A DNA stretch of 64,000 bases from Burkholderia cepacia GG4 (lineage in GTDB: Bacteria > Pseudomonadota > Gammaproteobacteria > Burkholderiales > Burkholderiaceae): NCBI RefSeq assembly GCF_000292915.1, contig NC_018513.1:1054001-1118000 (forward strand). The letters run 5' to 3'. Made by a program: the position numbers and the translations under genes. This document shows, in pieces, positions 9,943 to 18,095 of this stretch. The notes beneath the pieces were generated by a model that searched no databases, was not told the origin of the DNA, and saw only the letters and a list, made by a program, of their open reading frames with translations. Numbering within the stretch: position 1 is the first letter of the stretch; each line of letters begins with the position of its first letter.

Positions 9943-10134
9943 TGTTGGACTCCTTGTGCGAGGGCGCGCACGCGGATCACGCGTGCGCGACGCGGGCGTA
10001 CCGCGCGACGAAAAAACGGCCGTCGGCCCGCTCGGGCGACAGCGGTTGCTTAGGCTGCGCGAACGCGCCGCGAGTTCCGTGGTGGTGGCGCGGGTTGACC
10101 GGATTTGACGTTTGGCGTGCGCCGCTGCGCACGC

Positions 10135-10596
10135 CTACTTCATCAGCTTTTCGGTGATGAAGCGCCATTCGGTGCGCGTGACGGGCGTGATCGACAGCCG
10201 GTTGCCGCGTGCGAGCACGCGCATGTCGGCGAGTTCGTCGTGTTCGCGCAGCGCGGCGAGCGGCACGAGCGGCGACTTTTTCACGAAGCGCACATCGACC
10301 AGCAACCAGCGCGGCGTTTCCTGCGTCGACTTCGGGTCGTAATACGGGCTGTGCGAATCGAACTGGGTGGGGTCGGGATAGGGTGTCGACGAGACTTCGG
10401 CCAGGCCCGCGATGCCCGGCTCGGGGCAACTCGAGTGATAGAACAGCACGCCGTCGCCGATCTTCATCGTGTCGCGCATGAAATTGCGCGCCTGATAGTT
10501 TCGCACGCCGGTCCATGGCAGCGAGCGCTGCGGAGCGTTCGCGAGATCGTCGATGCTTGCTTCGTCCGGTTCGGACTTCATCAGCCAGTATTGCAT
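10135..10596 (-). CDS. EVE-domain protein
   Basis: A 153-residue protein starting MQYWLMKSEPDEASIDDL, the standard opening of bacterial EVE/thymocyte-nuclear-protein-1-like proteins. The fold spans the whole protein, with GVRNYQARNFMRD (about 31-43), GDGVLFYHSSCPEPGIAGLA and a C-terminal RTEWRFI. EVE domains are related to PUA and YTH domains and are proposed to recognise modified bases in DNA or RNA. There is no signal peptide. It is next to the 6S RNA gene, transcribed the same way, with a terminator between. Function in the cell is not established. Confidence 0.88.
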   Translation of the reverse strand: MQYWLMKSEPDEASIDDLANAPQRSLPWTGVRNYQARNFMRDTMKIGDGVLFYHSSCPEPGIAGLAEVSSTPYPDPTQFDSHSPYYDPKSTQETPRWLLVDVRFVKKSPLVPLAALREHDELADMRVLARGNRLSITPVTRTEWRFITEKLMK

Positions 10597-10628
10597 GGAT
10601 CGTGATCGACGCAGAAAGAGGCTGCTAC

Positions 10629-10664
10629 AAAAGGAAACGGCATCGGGACGCGCCCGATGCCGTT
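10629..10664 (-). terminator. Terminator of the 6S RNA gene
   Basis: On the minus strand a 12-bp perfect stem (AACGGCATCGGG / CCCGATGCCGTT) is followed by CCTTTTG. It starts 5 bases past the inferred 3' end of 6S RNA and ends transcription before the EVE gene. Confidence 0.75.
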
Positions 10665-10668
10665 GGAT

Positions 10669-10849
10669 AGGTCCCCGCCTTGGCCGCTAGGCCGGCATCC
10701 TGAACCTGGGGTTCAGAATTGGTCGCAGTTAGCAGCACATCGGGTACATCAGACAGAGTGACGCGCGCGCCCGTGCTACAAATTTCCGCAACCGTGCACA
10801 TGGCATTGGTTCAAGGAATATATGACCTTGGCGAACCAGGCAGGGAAGC
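10669..10849 (-). ncRNA. ssrS: 6S RNA (ssrS)
   Basis: A regulatory RNA of about 180 nt that mimics an open promoter and sequesters sigma70 RNA polymerase in stationary phase. Read on the minus strand, the ends pair as a closing stem (TCCCTGCCT with AGGCGGGGA, one G-U pair). The 3' half has the conserved AACTGCGACC followed by a hairpin (CTGAACC / GGTTCAG), and the 5' half has CCTTGAACCAATGCC. These match the 6S consensus, and the position immediately downstream of zapA is the conserved location in proteobacteria. Ends are inferred from the closing stem, so they may be off by a few bases. Confidence 0.85.
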
Positions 10850-10929
10850 TGACTGAACTGTGTTTCGTTGCGCCAATTTGACCACCGTTGATCGCCGAGA
10901 TCAAGGGGAATCGACGCATCGATCAAACG

Positions 10930-11244
10930 TTACTGCGTCTCGTGCTGTGCGAGCACCGCGCCGAGCTGTTCGTTCATCTGGTGCATTGTACGACGGATTT
11001 CTTCCGCAGGAAATGCTTCACCGTGCCGCACGCTCGTTTGCAGCCGCAGCAATTCGGATGCGAGCGACAGCGCGGCCATGACCGCGATGCGGTCGGTGCC
11101 GCGTACCGAGCTGTTCGCGCGGATCTTCGACATTTCGGCGTCGACGCGCGCGACGGCTTCGAGCAGCGCCGCTTCGGTCTCGGCCGAACAGGCGAGCCGA
11201 TAGGGCTGACCGAGAATCGAGACTTCGATCTGCTTGGTGCTCAT
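10930..11244 (-). CDS. zapA: Cell division protein ZapA
   Basis: Small FtsZ-associated protein that bundles and stabilises FtsZ protofilaments at mid-cell. It has 104 residues, starting MSTKQIEVSILGQPYRLAC, with a compact N-terminal domain (about 1-45) and a C-terminal coiled-coil helix (about 60-100), both usual for ZapA. The start overlaps the stop of the upstream coiled-coil gene by 4 bases (ATGA), indicating translational coupling. 6S RNA follows, as in E. coli. Confidence 0.94.
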   Translation of the reverse strand: MSTKQIEVSILGQPYRLACSAETEAALLEAVARVDAEMSKIRANSSVRGTDRIAVMAALSLASELLRLQTSVRHGEAFPAEEIRRTMHQMNEQLGAVLAQHETQ

Positions 11245-11591
11245 GCATGTTCTCCGTGGCTGGCCGCGTCGTCGCTATCCGTGCGCGCCTGCGCATCCAG
11301 CAGATCGAGCTGGTTGTCGGCTGGCTCGGCGCTCTTCGTGCGCGGCAGCTTTTCGAGAATCGCGTTCAGTTTGACCTGGGCGTCGTCGATCTTTGCCGAC
11401 AGTGTGTCGCGCTCGGCTGCGAGCGCATTGCGTTCCTCGCGCAGTTGCGCGAGTTCCGCGCGGACCGTGTCCGCTTCCGCGCGCATTTGCGCGACCTGCT
11501 CCTCGAGCGCGAGCCGTTCCGAGTGATAGCGCTTGTTCAGCGAGATCAGACGGCCAATATTTTGAGATAAGGTTTCGAGTTCGTTGAGCAT
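11241..11591 (-). CDS. ZapB-like coiled-coil protein (TIGR02449-type)
   Basis: A 116-residue protein whose first about 80 residues form a continuous coiled coil (LETLSQNIGRLISLNKRYHS, then heptads through AERDTLSAKIDDAQ), followed by a polar, acidic tail. Short coiled-coil proteins in this position, 4 bp overlapping zapA, belong to the TIGR02449/ZapB-like group and are thought to act in Z-ring or nucleoid coupling. Sequence similarity to E. coli ZapB is weak, so the role is inferred from context. A TAAAAT -10-like element lies about 25-30 bases upstream on the minus strand. Confidence 0.8.
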   Translation of the reverse strand: MLNELETLSQNIGRLISLNKRYHSERLALEEQVAQMRAEADTVRAELAQLREERNALAAERDTLSAKIDDAQVKLNAILEKLPRTKSAEPADNQLDLLDAQARTDSDDAASHGEHA

Positions 11592-11773
11592 CTGCTGCGT
11601 CCTCTAAAGACCCAGCATTTTAGCGCGGAATAACGCGCATTCCGACATCTGTAACGTTTCCAGTCGTAACACCCCGGCTTCTTGCCGCGAATATGCGTGT
11701 CCGGCACGCGCTGCGCATGCGTTTCGCGGCTTTCTTGACGCTCGCGCGGCCCGCTCCTAAACTGGCGCCGCCT

Positions 11774-11992
11774 CGGTGCTCGCGCGTGCGTCGCGCGGTT
11801 AAACGGGAAGCAGGGCGCGCTTCGCCAGACGATCGCCAACCTGCGCTGCCCCCGCAACGGTAAGCGGCCGCGTCGCCTGACGCAGGTCGGCTCGGGCGCG
11901 TTTCGCGTGCAGGTGTCGCACGCGGGCGCGGGCCACTGCGCTTCACACGCGCGGGAAGGCGAGCCGGAACACCGCCAGCCCGGATACCGGCC
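11774..11992 (+). promoter_or_regulatory. Cobalamin (adenosylcobalamin) riboswitch
   Basis: The characteristic elements are in order: CGGTGCT at the 5' end, GGTTAAACGGGAAGCAGG, CTGCCCCCGCAACGGTAAGC, a peripheral arm, ACTGCGCTTCACACGCGCGG, GGAAGGC...CCGGAACACCGCC and the B12 box AGCCCGGATACCGGCC at 11978-11992. All core boxes are present, so ligand binding is likely. It sits upstream of a B12-transport and salvage operon and would lower expression when B12 is plentiful. The first gene after it is a remnant (see btuB pseudogene), so the main surviving targets are btuC-btuD and downstream genes. Confidence 0.95.
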
Positions 11993-12075
11993 GAGGCGAG
12001 GAGCCTGCACGGGCTTCATGACGTGCGGCCCGCGGGGAGGCGGGGCGCGCAAGTGCTTCACGGAACTTGTCTTCG

Positions 12076-12811
12076 ATGCTGACCCCAATCGTCCGCATGG
12101 CGCTCGGCGCGCGCCGCGGGTTGTCGCTTGCCGTTGCGCCGAGCGCGGCGGATGCCGGTTCGTCCGGATCGGTGACGACGCGCGACGTCACGGTGGCAGC
12201 GCCTTCCGCGCGGCTTGCCGACACATCATCGCCGGCGCAAGTTGTCGTAATCGCGCCCGATGCGCGCGTGAACACGATTTCGCAACCCACGGTGTTCAAT
12301 GAGCAGGACATCGCCGCGCGCGTGAGCGCTGGCCCGGCAGTGCCGCTCGCGTTCGCGTCCGGCGGTGCGCAAGCCGTGCGCGGCAGCGGCGCAAGTGCGG
12401 CGCGAATCGACTCGATGCGGCGGCTTCCACTATATTGCGCAGAACGTCGGCCGCGCGAAGCGGCGGCGCGAAGGGGTGCGGTCCTGGCAGGTTGGTGCGA
12501 CCGACGTGCGGCCGGTCGCCGCGTCGCGGGACGCCGTTGGCGAAACGCGGAATCGGGATGCCGATCACCGTGCGTGGCGTTGGCGTCGATGATCGTGACG
12601 CGCTCGTTCTGCGGCGCGTGGCGCCTGAATCGTGCGGGCCATGATGCGGGCGGCACGCGGCTCGGCGGCGACGGGATCGTCGCGCTGGCCGCGTGCAATG
12701 ACCTCACCGCGTCGCGGTACGTCCGCGCACGCACCCACCCATCAGTTCGACAAGGATGACGAGCTTGCGTATGTCTACAACACTCCGAAGCGCAGCCGGC
12801 AACAGCGGTAA
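12076..12811 (+). pseudogene. btuB: Decayed TonB-dependent B12 receptor (btuB remnant)
   Basis: The stretch between riboswitch and btuC is about 840 bp with no complete gene, but it carries both ends of a TonB-dependent receptor. The start MLTPIVRMALGARRG is followed by VTTRDVTVAAPSARLADTSS, like the BtuB TonB-box and plug beginning (VTVTAP...LADT). The last codons in a different frame (12737-12811) read THQFDKDDELAYVYNTPKRS, clearly like the BtuB C-terminus (FDKDYELAYGYNTPGRS), then run on to a stop with no terminal aromatic residue. A functional receptor needs about 1.9 kb. The middle reads as no recognisable beta-barrel in any frame. Deletion plus frameshifts is the simplest reading; sequencing error alone cannot explain the missing length. 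Confidence 0.65.
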
Positions 12812-12829
12812 GTCGATGCTTCGCGTGTC

Positions 12830-13849
12830 ATGCGCGGTGTCGTGCCCCGCATGAGCGCCGCGCGTGCCGCAGCGATCTGGGCCGGGCTGGCGGCCGTGGT
12901 CGCGTTGCTGTTCGTCGCGTCGCTGTCGATCGGCAGCGTGCCGATGTCGCCGTGGCAGGCGCTCGCGTCGCTCGTGCCGCACGGCGGCGACGCGCTGTTC
13001 GCCGACATCGTGCGCACGCTGCGGCTGCCGCGCGCGCTCGCGGGCTTCGCGTGCGGCGCGCTGCTCGCGCTGGCCGGCGCGCTGCTGCAGGTGCTGCTGC
13101 GCAATCCGCTCGCGGAGCCGTACGTGCTCGGCGTGTCCGGCGGTGCAGCCGGGTTCGCGCTCGTCGCGATGATCGCGGGCGCCGCGTGGTGGCTCGTCGA
13201 TGCGTCCGCGTTCGCCGGTTCGCTCGTGTCGGTCGCGCTCGTGCTCGGGTTGGCTCGCCGCGAGCTGTGGCGCGGCGATTCACGCGACGCGTCGCCGCGG
13301 CTGCTGCTCACGGGTGTCGTGATCGCGGCCGGGTGGGGCGCGCTGGTCACGCTGCTGCTGTCGCTCGCGCCCGATGCGCGGCTGCGCGGCATCATCTTCT
13401 GGCTGACGGGCGACCTGAATGGCGTGACGGCGCCATGGTTCGCATGGGGCGCGTTGCTGCTGGCCGCGTGCGTCGCGCTGCCCGCCGCGCCGCAGCTGAA
13501 CGTGCTGCTGCGCGGCGACGCGACCGCGCTCGCGCTCGGCGTGCCGGTCGCGCGACTGCGCATGCGGATCTACCTCGTCGCGTCGCTGGCGGCGGCCGCC
13601 GCGGTGACGACGGCCGGCACGATCGGCTTCGTCGGCCTCGTCGTGCCGCATGCGCTGCGGCTCGCGTTCGGCAACGACCAGCGCATGCTGCTGCCTGCCG
13701 CGATGCTCGCGGGCGGTGGCGGCGTGATGGCGGCCGACCTGCTCGCGCGCACCGCGATCGCGCCCGCGCAATTGCCGGTCGGCGTGATGACCGCGTTGAT
13801 CGGCGTGCCGGTGTTCCTGTGGATGTTGCTGAGGAGACCGATGCGATGA
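12830..13849 (+). CDS. btuC: Vitamin B12 ABC transporter permease BtuC (FecCD family)
   Basis: Inner-membrane permease that imports cobalamin or cobinamide with BtuD and BtuF. It has up to 339 residues; an alternative ATG at 12851 would remove seven. About ten membrane helices are predicted. The FecCD signature is clear: LPRALAGFACGALLALAGAL (about residues 65-84), LLRNPLAEPYVLGVSGGA after it, and the C-terminal GTIGFVGLVVPHALRL. The stop overlaps the btuD start (ATGA). It is the first intact gene after the cobalamin riboswitch. Confidence 0.92.
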   Translation: MRGVVPRMSAARAAAIWAGLAAVVALLFVASLSIGSVPMSPWQALASLVPHGGDALFADIVRTLRLPRALAGFACGALLALAGALLQVLLRNPLAEPYVLGVSGGAAGFALVAMIAGAAWWLVDASAFAGSLVSVALVLGLARRELWRGDSRDASPRLLLTGVVIAAGWGALVTLLLSLAPDARLRGIIFWLTGDLNGVTAPWFAWGALLLAACVALPAAPQLNVLLRGDATALALGVPVARLRMRIYLVASLAAAAAVTTAGTIGFVGLVVPHALRLAFGNDQRMLLPAAMLAGGGGVMAADLLARTAIAPAQLPVGVMTALIGVPVFLWMLLRRPMR

Positions 13850-14658
13850 CGCATGCCACGCCGCACACCGACGGCGGCATCAGCTACGCGGCGGTCGACC
13901 TGATGCTGAAGGTGGGCGATCGTACCTTGCTCGACGGCTTCACGCAGGCCTTCCGGCCCGGCGAGATCTGGTGCATCGCGGGGCCGAACGGCGCAGGCAA
14001 GACGACGCTGCTCGCGACGCTCGCGGGGTTGCAGCGGCCGGCCGGCGGCCAGGTCGAGATCGACGGCCGGCCGCTCGCCGCATGGCCGCCCGAACAGCTC
14101 GCACGGCGCCGCGCGCTGATGCCGCAGCAACTGCACGACGCGTTCAGCGCGACGGTATTCGACACGGTGCTGCTCAACCGCTTTCCGTATCTCGGCGGTT
14201 GGGGCTGGGAGCGCGACGGCGACCGCGCGGCCGCGCGTGATGCGCTGGCGACGTTCGGGCTGACCGCGCTTGCGTCGCGCGACGTGCTGTCGCTGTCGGG
14301 CGGCGAGCGGCAGCGGGTCGCGCTGGCCGCGACGCTGTGCCAGGATGCGCCGCTGATGCTGCTCGACGAGCCGCTCGCCCATCTCGACCTGCATCACCAG
14401 ATCGATGGCCTGACCGCGCTGAATGCATGGCTCGACGCGGGCCCGCGCACGGTGCTGTTCTCGTGCCACGACCTGAATCTCGCGCGGCGTTTCGCGACGC
14501 ACGCGCTGTTGCTCGACGGCCGCGGCCACGCGTGGGCGGGCCCCGTGCACGACGTGTTGACGCCGGCACGCGCGAGCGATGCCTTCGGCTATCCGCTCGT
14601 GCTGATCCGCGAGAACGGCCGCGACGCGCTGCTGCCGGCGTGGCCCGAGCGGCGATGA
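13846..14658 (+). CDS. btuD: Vitamin B12 ABC transporter ATP-binding protein BtuD
   Basis: Cytoplasmic ATPase of the cobalamin importer, 270 residues. It has Walker A GPNGAGKTT (about residues 46-54), ABC signature LSGGERQR (about 151-158), Walker B LMLLDEPLAHLD and the H-loop FSCHDLNLA. The start overlaps the btuC stop by 4 bases. The same strand is open for a long way upstream, but that region is the +1 frame of btuC, so the ATG at 13846 is used. Confidence 0.92.
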   Translation: MTHATPHTDGGISYAAVDLMLKVGDRTLLDGFTQAFRPGEIWCIAGPNGAGKTTLLATLAGLQRPAGGQVEIDGRPLAAWPPEQLARRRALMPQQLHDAFSATVFDTVLLNRFPYLGGWGWERDGDRAAARDALATFGLTALASRDVLSLSGGERQRVALAATLCQDAPLMLLDEPLAHLDLHHQIDGLTALNAWLDAGPRTVLFSCHDLNLARRFATHALLLDGRGHAWAGPVHDVLTPARASDAFGYPLVLIRENGRDALLPAWPERR

Positions 14659-14710
14659 TCTTCCTTCTTTCGATGCGCGGCACCGGCCGCGCCAACGAGG
14701 CAACCTTCCG

Positions 14711-15766
14711 ATGACCAACCCGACCGACTTCCCGCCCGCCATTGCGCCGCTCGACGACGCGCTGCGCAAGCGCCTGCAGCATGTGATCGATCACAAGACC
14801 AAGCCGCCCGGCAGTCTCGGCCAGCTCGAGGCGATCGCGTTGCAGATCGGCCTGATCCAGCGCACCGAGCGGCCGCACGTGCAGCGCCCCGTGACGATCG
14901 TGTTCGCCGGCGACCACGGCATCGCAGCCGAAGGCGTGAGCCCGTATCCGCAGGCGGTCACCGCGCAGATGGTCGCGAATTTCCTGGCCGGCGGCGCGGC
15001 GATCAATGCGTTCTCGGGCGTCGCGCAGAGCGCGCTCGAGATCGTCGATGCGGGCGTCGCGTCGCCGCTGCCGGTGTCGGACCGGCTCGTGTCGCTGCCG
15101 GTCGCGCGCGGCACGCGCAACTTCGCGGTCGAGCCCGCGATGACGCCTGAGGAGGCGCGGACGGCGCTCGACGCCGGCGCGGCGCGCGTGCGCCTGCACG
15201 CATCGCTCGGCACGAACGTGATCGGCTTCGGCGAAATGGGGATCGCGAACACGTCGTCGGCCGCGTGCCTGATGAGCCGTCTGCTCGACGTGCCGATCGA
15301 TGCGTGCGTCGGGCGCGGCACGGGCCTCGACGACCAGGGGCTCGCGCACAAGCGCGCGGTGCTCGGCCGTGCGCTCGTCCGGCATTCGCACGCGATCTCG
15401 CCGCTCGACGTGCTCGCGACGTTCGGCGGCTTCGAGATCGCGATGATGACGGGTGCGTATCTCGCGGCCGCGAGCGAGCGGATGACGATCCTCGTCGACG
15501 GGTTCATCGCGACGTCCGCGCTGCTCGTCGCCGAGCGCATCGCGCCCGGCGTGCGTGACTACTGCGTGTTCTCGCACGCGTCGCACGAGGCCGGGCACCG
15601 GCGCATGCTCGAGCATTTCGGCGCGAAGCCGCTGCTCGCGCTCGACCTGCGGCTCGGCGAAGGCACGGGCGCCGCGCTCGCGCTGCCGCTCGTGCGCGCG
15701 GCGGCCGCGTTCCTCGCCGAGATGGCGAGCTTCGAGTCCGCGGGCGTCGACAATCGTGACGCCTGA
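14711..15766 (+). CDS. cobT: Nicotinate-nucleotide:dimethylbenzimidazole phosphoribosyltransferase CobT
   Basis: Makes alpha-ribazole 5'-phosphate from nicotinate mononucleotide and dimethylbenzimidazole, activating the lower ligand of B12. The 351-residue protein has the family features HKTKPPGSLGQLEAIA (substrate site), VFAGDHGIAAEGVSPYPQ and GFGEMGIANTSSAA, and a C-terminal LRLGEGTGAALALPL with the catalytic-region Glu. It follows btuD by 52 bp and overlaps cobS, so it is part of the riboswitch-led unit. Naming follows the Salmonella/E. coli system (CobU in Pseudomonas denitrificans). Confidence 0.96.
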   Translation: MTNPTDFPPAIAPLDDALRKRLQHVIDHKTKPPGSLGQLEAIALQIGLIQRTERPHVQRPVTIVFAGDHGIAAEGVSPYPQAVTAQMVANFLAGGAAINAFSGVAQSALEIVDAGVASPLPVSDRLVSLPVARGTRNFAVEPAMTPEEARTALDAGAARVRLHASLGTNVIGFGEMGIANTSSAACLMSRLLDVPIDACVGRGTGLDDQGLAHKRAVLGRALVRHSHAISPLDVLATFGGFEIAMMTGAYLAAASERMTILVDGFIATSALLVAERIAPGVRDYCVFSHASHEAGHRRMLEHFGAKPLLALDLRLGEGTGAALALPLVRAAAAFLAEMASFESAGVDNRDA

Positions 15767-16532
15767 GCGCGTGGGCGGCGTACGCGCAGAACTGCGCTAC
15801 TTCTTCGTCGCGCTCGGCTATTTCACGCGCGTGCCGGTGCCGCGCGCGATCGGCTATGCGGCCGGCGACCTCGATCAGGCCGCGCGCTATTTCCCGCTGG
15901 TCGGCGCGTGCGTCGGCGCGTGGGGCGCGTTCGTCTATCTCGTGGCGCTGCGCGTGCTGCCCGCGTCGATCGCGGTCGGGCTGTCGATGGCCGCGACGCT
16001 GCTCGCGACCGGTGCGTTCCACGAGGACGGCCTGGCTGACAGCTGCGATGCGTTCGGCGGCGGCTACACGCGCGACGACGTGCTGCGGATCATGCACGAT
16101 TCGCGGATCGGCACGTTCGGTGCAGTCGCGCTCGTGATCGCGCTCGGCCTGAAATGGCAGGCGCTCGCGGCGATGCCGCCGCTGCGCGCCGCGTGGACGA
16201 TGATCGCCGCGCATGCGGCAAGCCGTGCGGCCGCCGTGAGCCTGCTGATGTCGCTCGACTACGTTCGGCCGGAGGGCAAGGCGAAGCCGGTCGCGCAGCG
16301 CATGGGCGCGCGCGCGGCCTGGGTCGTCGCCGCATTCGGGCTGCCGTGGCTGTTCTGGCCGGACTGGCGCGCGGGCCTCGCGGCGTTCGTCGCGCTCGTG
16401 CTCGTGCGCGCATGGGCGGCCCGCTATTTCGTGAAGCGGATCGGCGGTTATACGGGTGACTGTCTCGGCTTCGCGCAGCAGCTGAGTGAACTGGCGATCT
16501 ATCTGGTGGTGCTCGGATGGACATCGTCCTGA
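15756..16532 (+). CDS. cobS: Adenosylcobinamide-GDP ribazoletransferase CobS
   Basis: Integral membrane cobalamin synthase that joins adenosylcobinamide-GDP and alpha-ribazole(-phosphate), closing the nucleotide loop. The 258-residue protein contains the signature GAFHEDGLADSCDAFGGG (about residues 86-103) and DSRIGTFGAVAL, with several membrane helices. The proposed start is a GTG (VTPERVGGVRAELRYF) inside the last codons of cobT, which fits the overlapping organisation; a second GTG lies five codons downstream. The 3' end overlaps the alpha-ribazole phosphatase gene by 16 bases. Confidence 0.92.
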   Translation: MTPERVGGVRAELRYFFVALGYFTRVPVPRAIGYAAGDLDQAARYFPLVGACVGAWGAFVYLVALRVLPASIAVGLSMAATLLATGAFHEDGLADSCDAFGGGYTRDDVLRIMHDSRIGTFGAVALVIALGLKWQALAAMPPLRAAWTMIAAHAASRAAAVSLLMSLDYVRPEGKAKPVAQRMGARAAWVVAAFGLPWLFWPDWRAGLAAFVALVLVRAWAARYFVKRIGGYTGDCLGFAQQLSELAIYLVVLGWTSS

Positions 16533-17101
16533 TTCGCCATCCGGCCGTCGAGGTCGAGCCGGGCGTGTGCTACGGACGCAGCGACGTGCCGCTCGCCGCG
16601 CCGGCCGAGGCCGGTGCGCAGGTCGTGCGCGAGCGTCTCGCGGCGCTCGGGGCGCCGCTGCCCGAACAGGTGTGGACGAGCCCGCTGACGCGGTGCGCAT
16701 CGGTTGCCGAACGGCTCGCGCAGGCGTTCGACGTGCCGCTGCGGCGCGACGCGGGCTGGCAGGAAATGGACTTCGGCGCGTGGGAGTTGCGGCGCTGGGA
16801 CGACATCGACCGCGCAGCGCTCGATGCGTGGGCCGCGGACCTGATGCATGCATGCACGCATGGCGGCGAAAGCGTCGCGCAGTTCGCCGCGCGTGTCGCA
16901 CGGATGGCCGACGCGGTCGCGCAGCGCAACGCGCCGCAATGGGCGCTCACGCATGCGGGCGTGATTCGCGCGTTCGCAGCGCATGCGCTGCGCGTGCCGC
17001 TCGATACGCTGCTGTCGCGACCGGTGCCGACGGGCGGCGTAGTCTGGTTGCGTACGGATGATACGGCGCGAAGTTGGGAAGTCGTGCACTGGGACGAATA
17101 G
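16517..17101 (+). CDS. cobC: Alpha-ribazole phosphatase CobC (histidine phosphatase family)
   Basis: Removes the phosphate from alpha-ribazole-5'-phosphate or cobalamin-5'-phosphate in B12 nucleotide-loop assembly. The 194-residue protein has the histidine-phosphatase motif LIRHPAVE (residues 5-12), where Pro replaces the usual Gly as in many CobC proteins, then GVCYGRSDVPL typical of CobC, WTSPLTRC, and the second catalytic His in ALTHAGVIRA. It overlaps cobS and ends the rightward cobalamin unit, converging on btuF. Not to be confused with the Pseudomonas CobC (threonine-phosphate decarboxylase), which is encoded nearby. Confidence 0.9.
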   Translation: MDIVLIRHPAVEVEPGVCYGRSDVPLAAPAEAGAQVVRERLAALGAPLPEQVWTSPLTRCASVAERLAQAFDVPLRRDAGWQEMDFGAWELRRWDDIDRAALDAWAADLMHACTHGGESVAQFAARVARMADAVAQRNAPQWALTHAGVIRAFAAHALRVPLDTLLSRPVPTGGVVWLRTDDTARSWEVVHWDE

Positions 17102-17177
17102 GCGATCGCGTGCCGGCGTGTGACCGGCTCGCAATCACGGATGGGTGCGCAGCGCAGCAGGGGATCGAAGCGCTGAT

Positions 17178-18095
17178 TCAGCGCGCCGGCCGCCGCGCCC
17201 GCGCGGCGTCGAGATCCTCGCACAACGCGGCCGCGCCCTGCGCGATTCGCGGCGACGGCCGGGTCAGCAGATCGCCGTCGATCGCGTACAGGTTGTTGCG
17301 CGCCACGGCCGTCAGCGCGGGCCATGCACGCCAGCGCGCGAGGCTCGGCAGCGGGGCGTCCGAGCGTGTCGCGCCGGCACTGGTCGTCACGATCGCCTCC
17401 GGATTCGCCGCGAGCACGGCCTCGTCGGTGACGGTCGGCGCGAGCGGCTTGAGCGCCGCGAACACGTTGCGGCCGCCGCACAGCGCAATGACATCGTTGA
17501 ACAGATGCGCGCCGTTGAGCGTCGTCAGCGGCCGGTCCCATACCTGGAAGAACATCGTGACCGGCGGACGCGCCGAATAGCGTGCGCGCAGCGCCGCGAT
17601 ATCGCGCGAGAACGCCGCCGCGGCCGCATCGGCGGCCGGTGCCGTGCCGAGCAGCGTGCCGAGCCGGCGCAGCGACGTCGCCACGTCGTCGAGATGCGTC
17701 GGTTCGCTGAAGAACAGCGGAATGTGCAGCGCGCGCAGCGCATCGGTCTGCCGCTCGGCGTTGCCGTGCCGCCAGACGACGATCAGGTCAGGCTTCAGCG
17801 CGGCGATCCGCTCGAGGTCGAGCGCCTTGTTGTCGCCGACGCGCGGCACTGCCTGCGCGGCGGGCGGATAGTCGCTGTACGTGACGGTGCCGACCAGCTT
17901 CGCGCCGCCGCCGGCCGCGTAGACCAGTTCGGTCGCGTGCGGCGCGAGGCTGATCACGCGTTGCGCCGGCGCGGGCAGCGTGACGGTGTTTCCGGCGTCG
18001 TCGCGGGTCGTGACGTCGGCGTGAGCGAGCGGCGTATGGGCGAGCGCGACCAGCGTCGCGAGCGGCGCCAGCGTGCGGAACCTGCGGACCCTCAT
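17178..18095 (-). CDS. btuF: Cobalamin ABC transporter substrate-binding protein BtuF
   Basis: Periplasmic B12/cobinamide-binding protein that hands ligand to BtuCD. It has 305 residues from MRVRRFRTL, with a signal peptide ending near ALAHTPLAHA (about residue 27). The helical-backbone binding protein fold shows PAQRVISLAPHATELVYAAG and DYPPAAQAVPRVGDNKALDLE, as in BtuF. The start overlaps the stop of the preceding gene (ATGA), so an in-frame start 20 codons further up is not used. It sits in the leftward salvage operon, while its partners btuC and btuD are in the opposite operon. Confidence 0.9.
   Translation of the reverse strand: MRVRRFRTLAPLATLVALAHTPLAHADVTTRDDAGNTVTLPAPAQRVISLAPHATELVYAAGGGAKLVGTVTYSDYPPAAQAVPRVGDNKALDLERIAALKPDLIVVWRHGNAERQTDALRALHIPLFFSEPTHLDDVATSLRRLGTLLGTAPAADAAAAAFSRDIAALRARYSARPPVTMFFQVWDRPLTTLNGAHLFNDVIALCGGRNVFAALKPLAPTVTDEAVLAANPEAIVTTSAGATRSDAPLPSLARWRAWPALTAVARNNLYAIDGDLLTRPSPRIAQGAAALCEDLDAARARRPAR

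Noticed and set aside
12076..12811. A functional new gene in the riboswitch-btuC gap
   Set aside because: The open frame there has BtuB-like ends in different frames and an Arg/Ala/Ser-rich middle, so a remnant is the better explanation.
12952..13845. Upstream extension of the btuD frame through btuC
   Set aside because: This is a +1 frame of btuC; BtuD homology begins at 13846 where the overlapping ATG lies.
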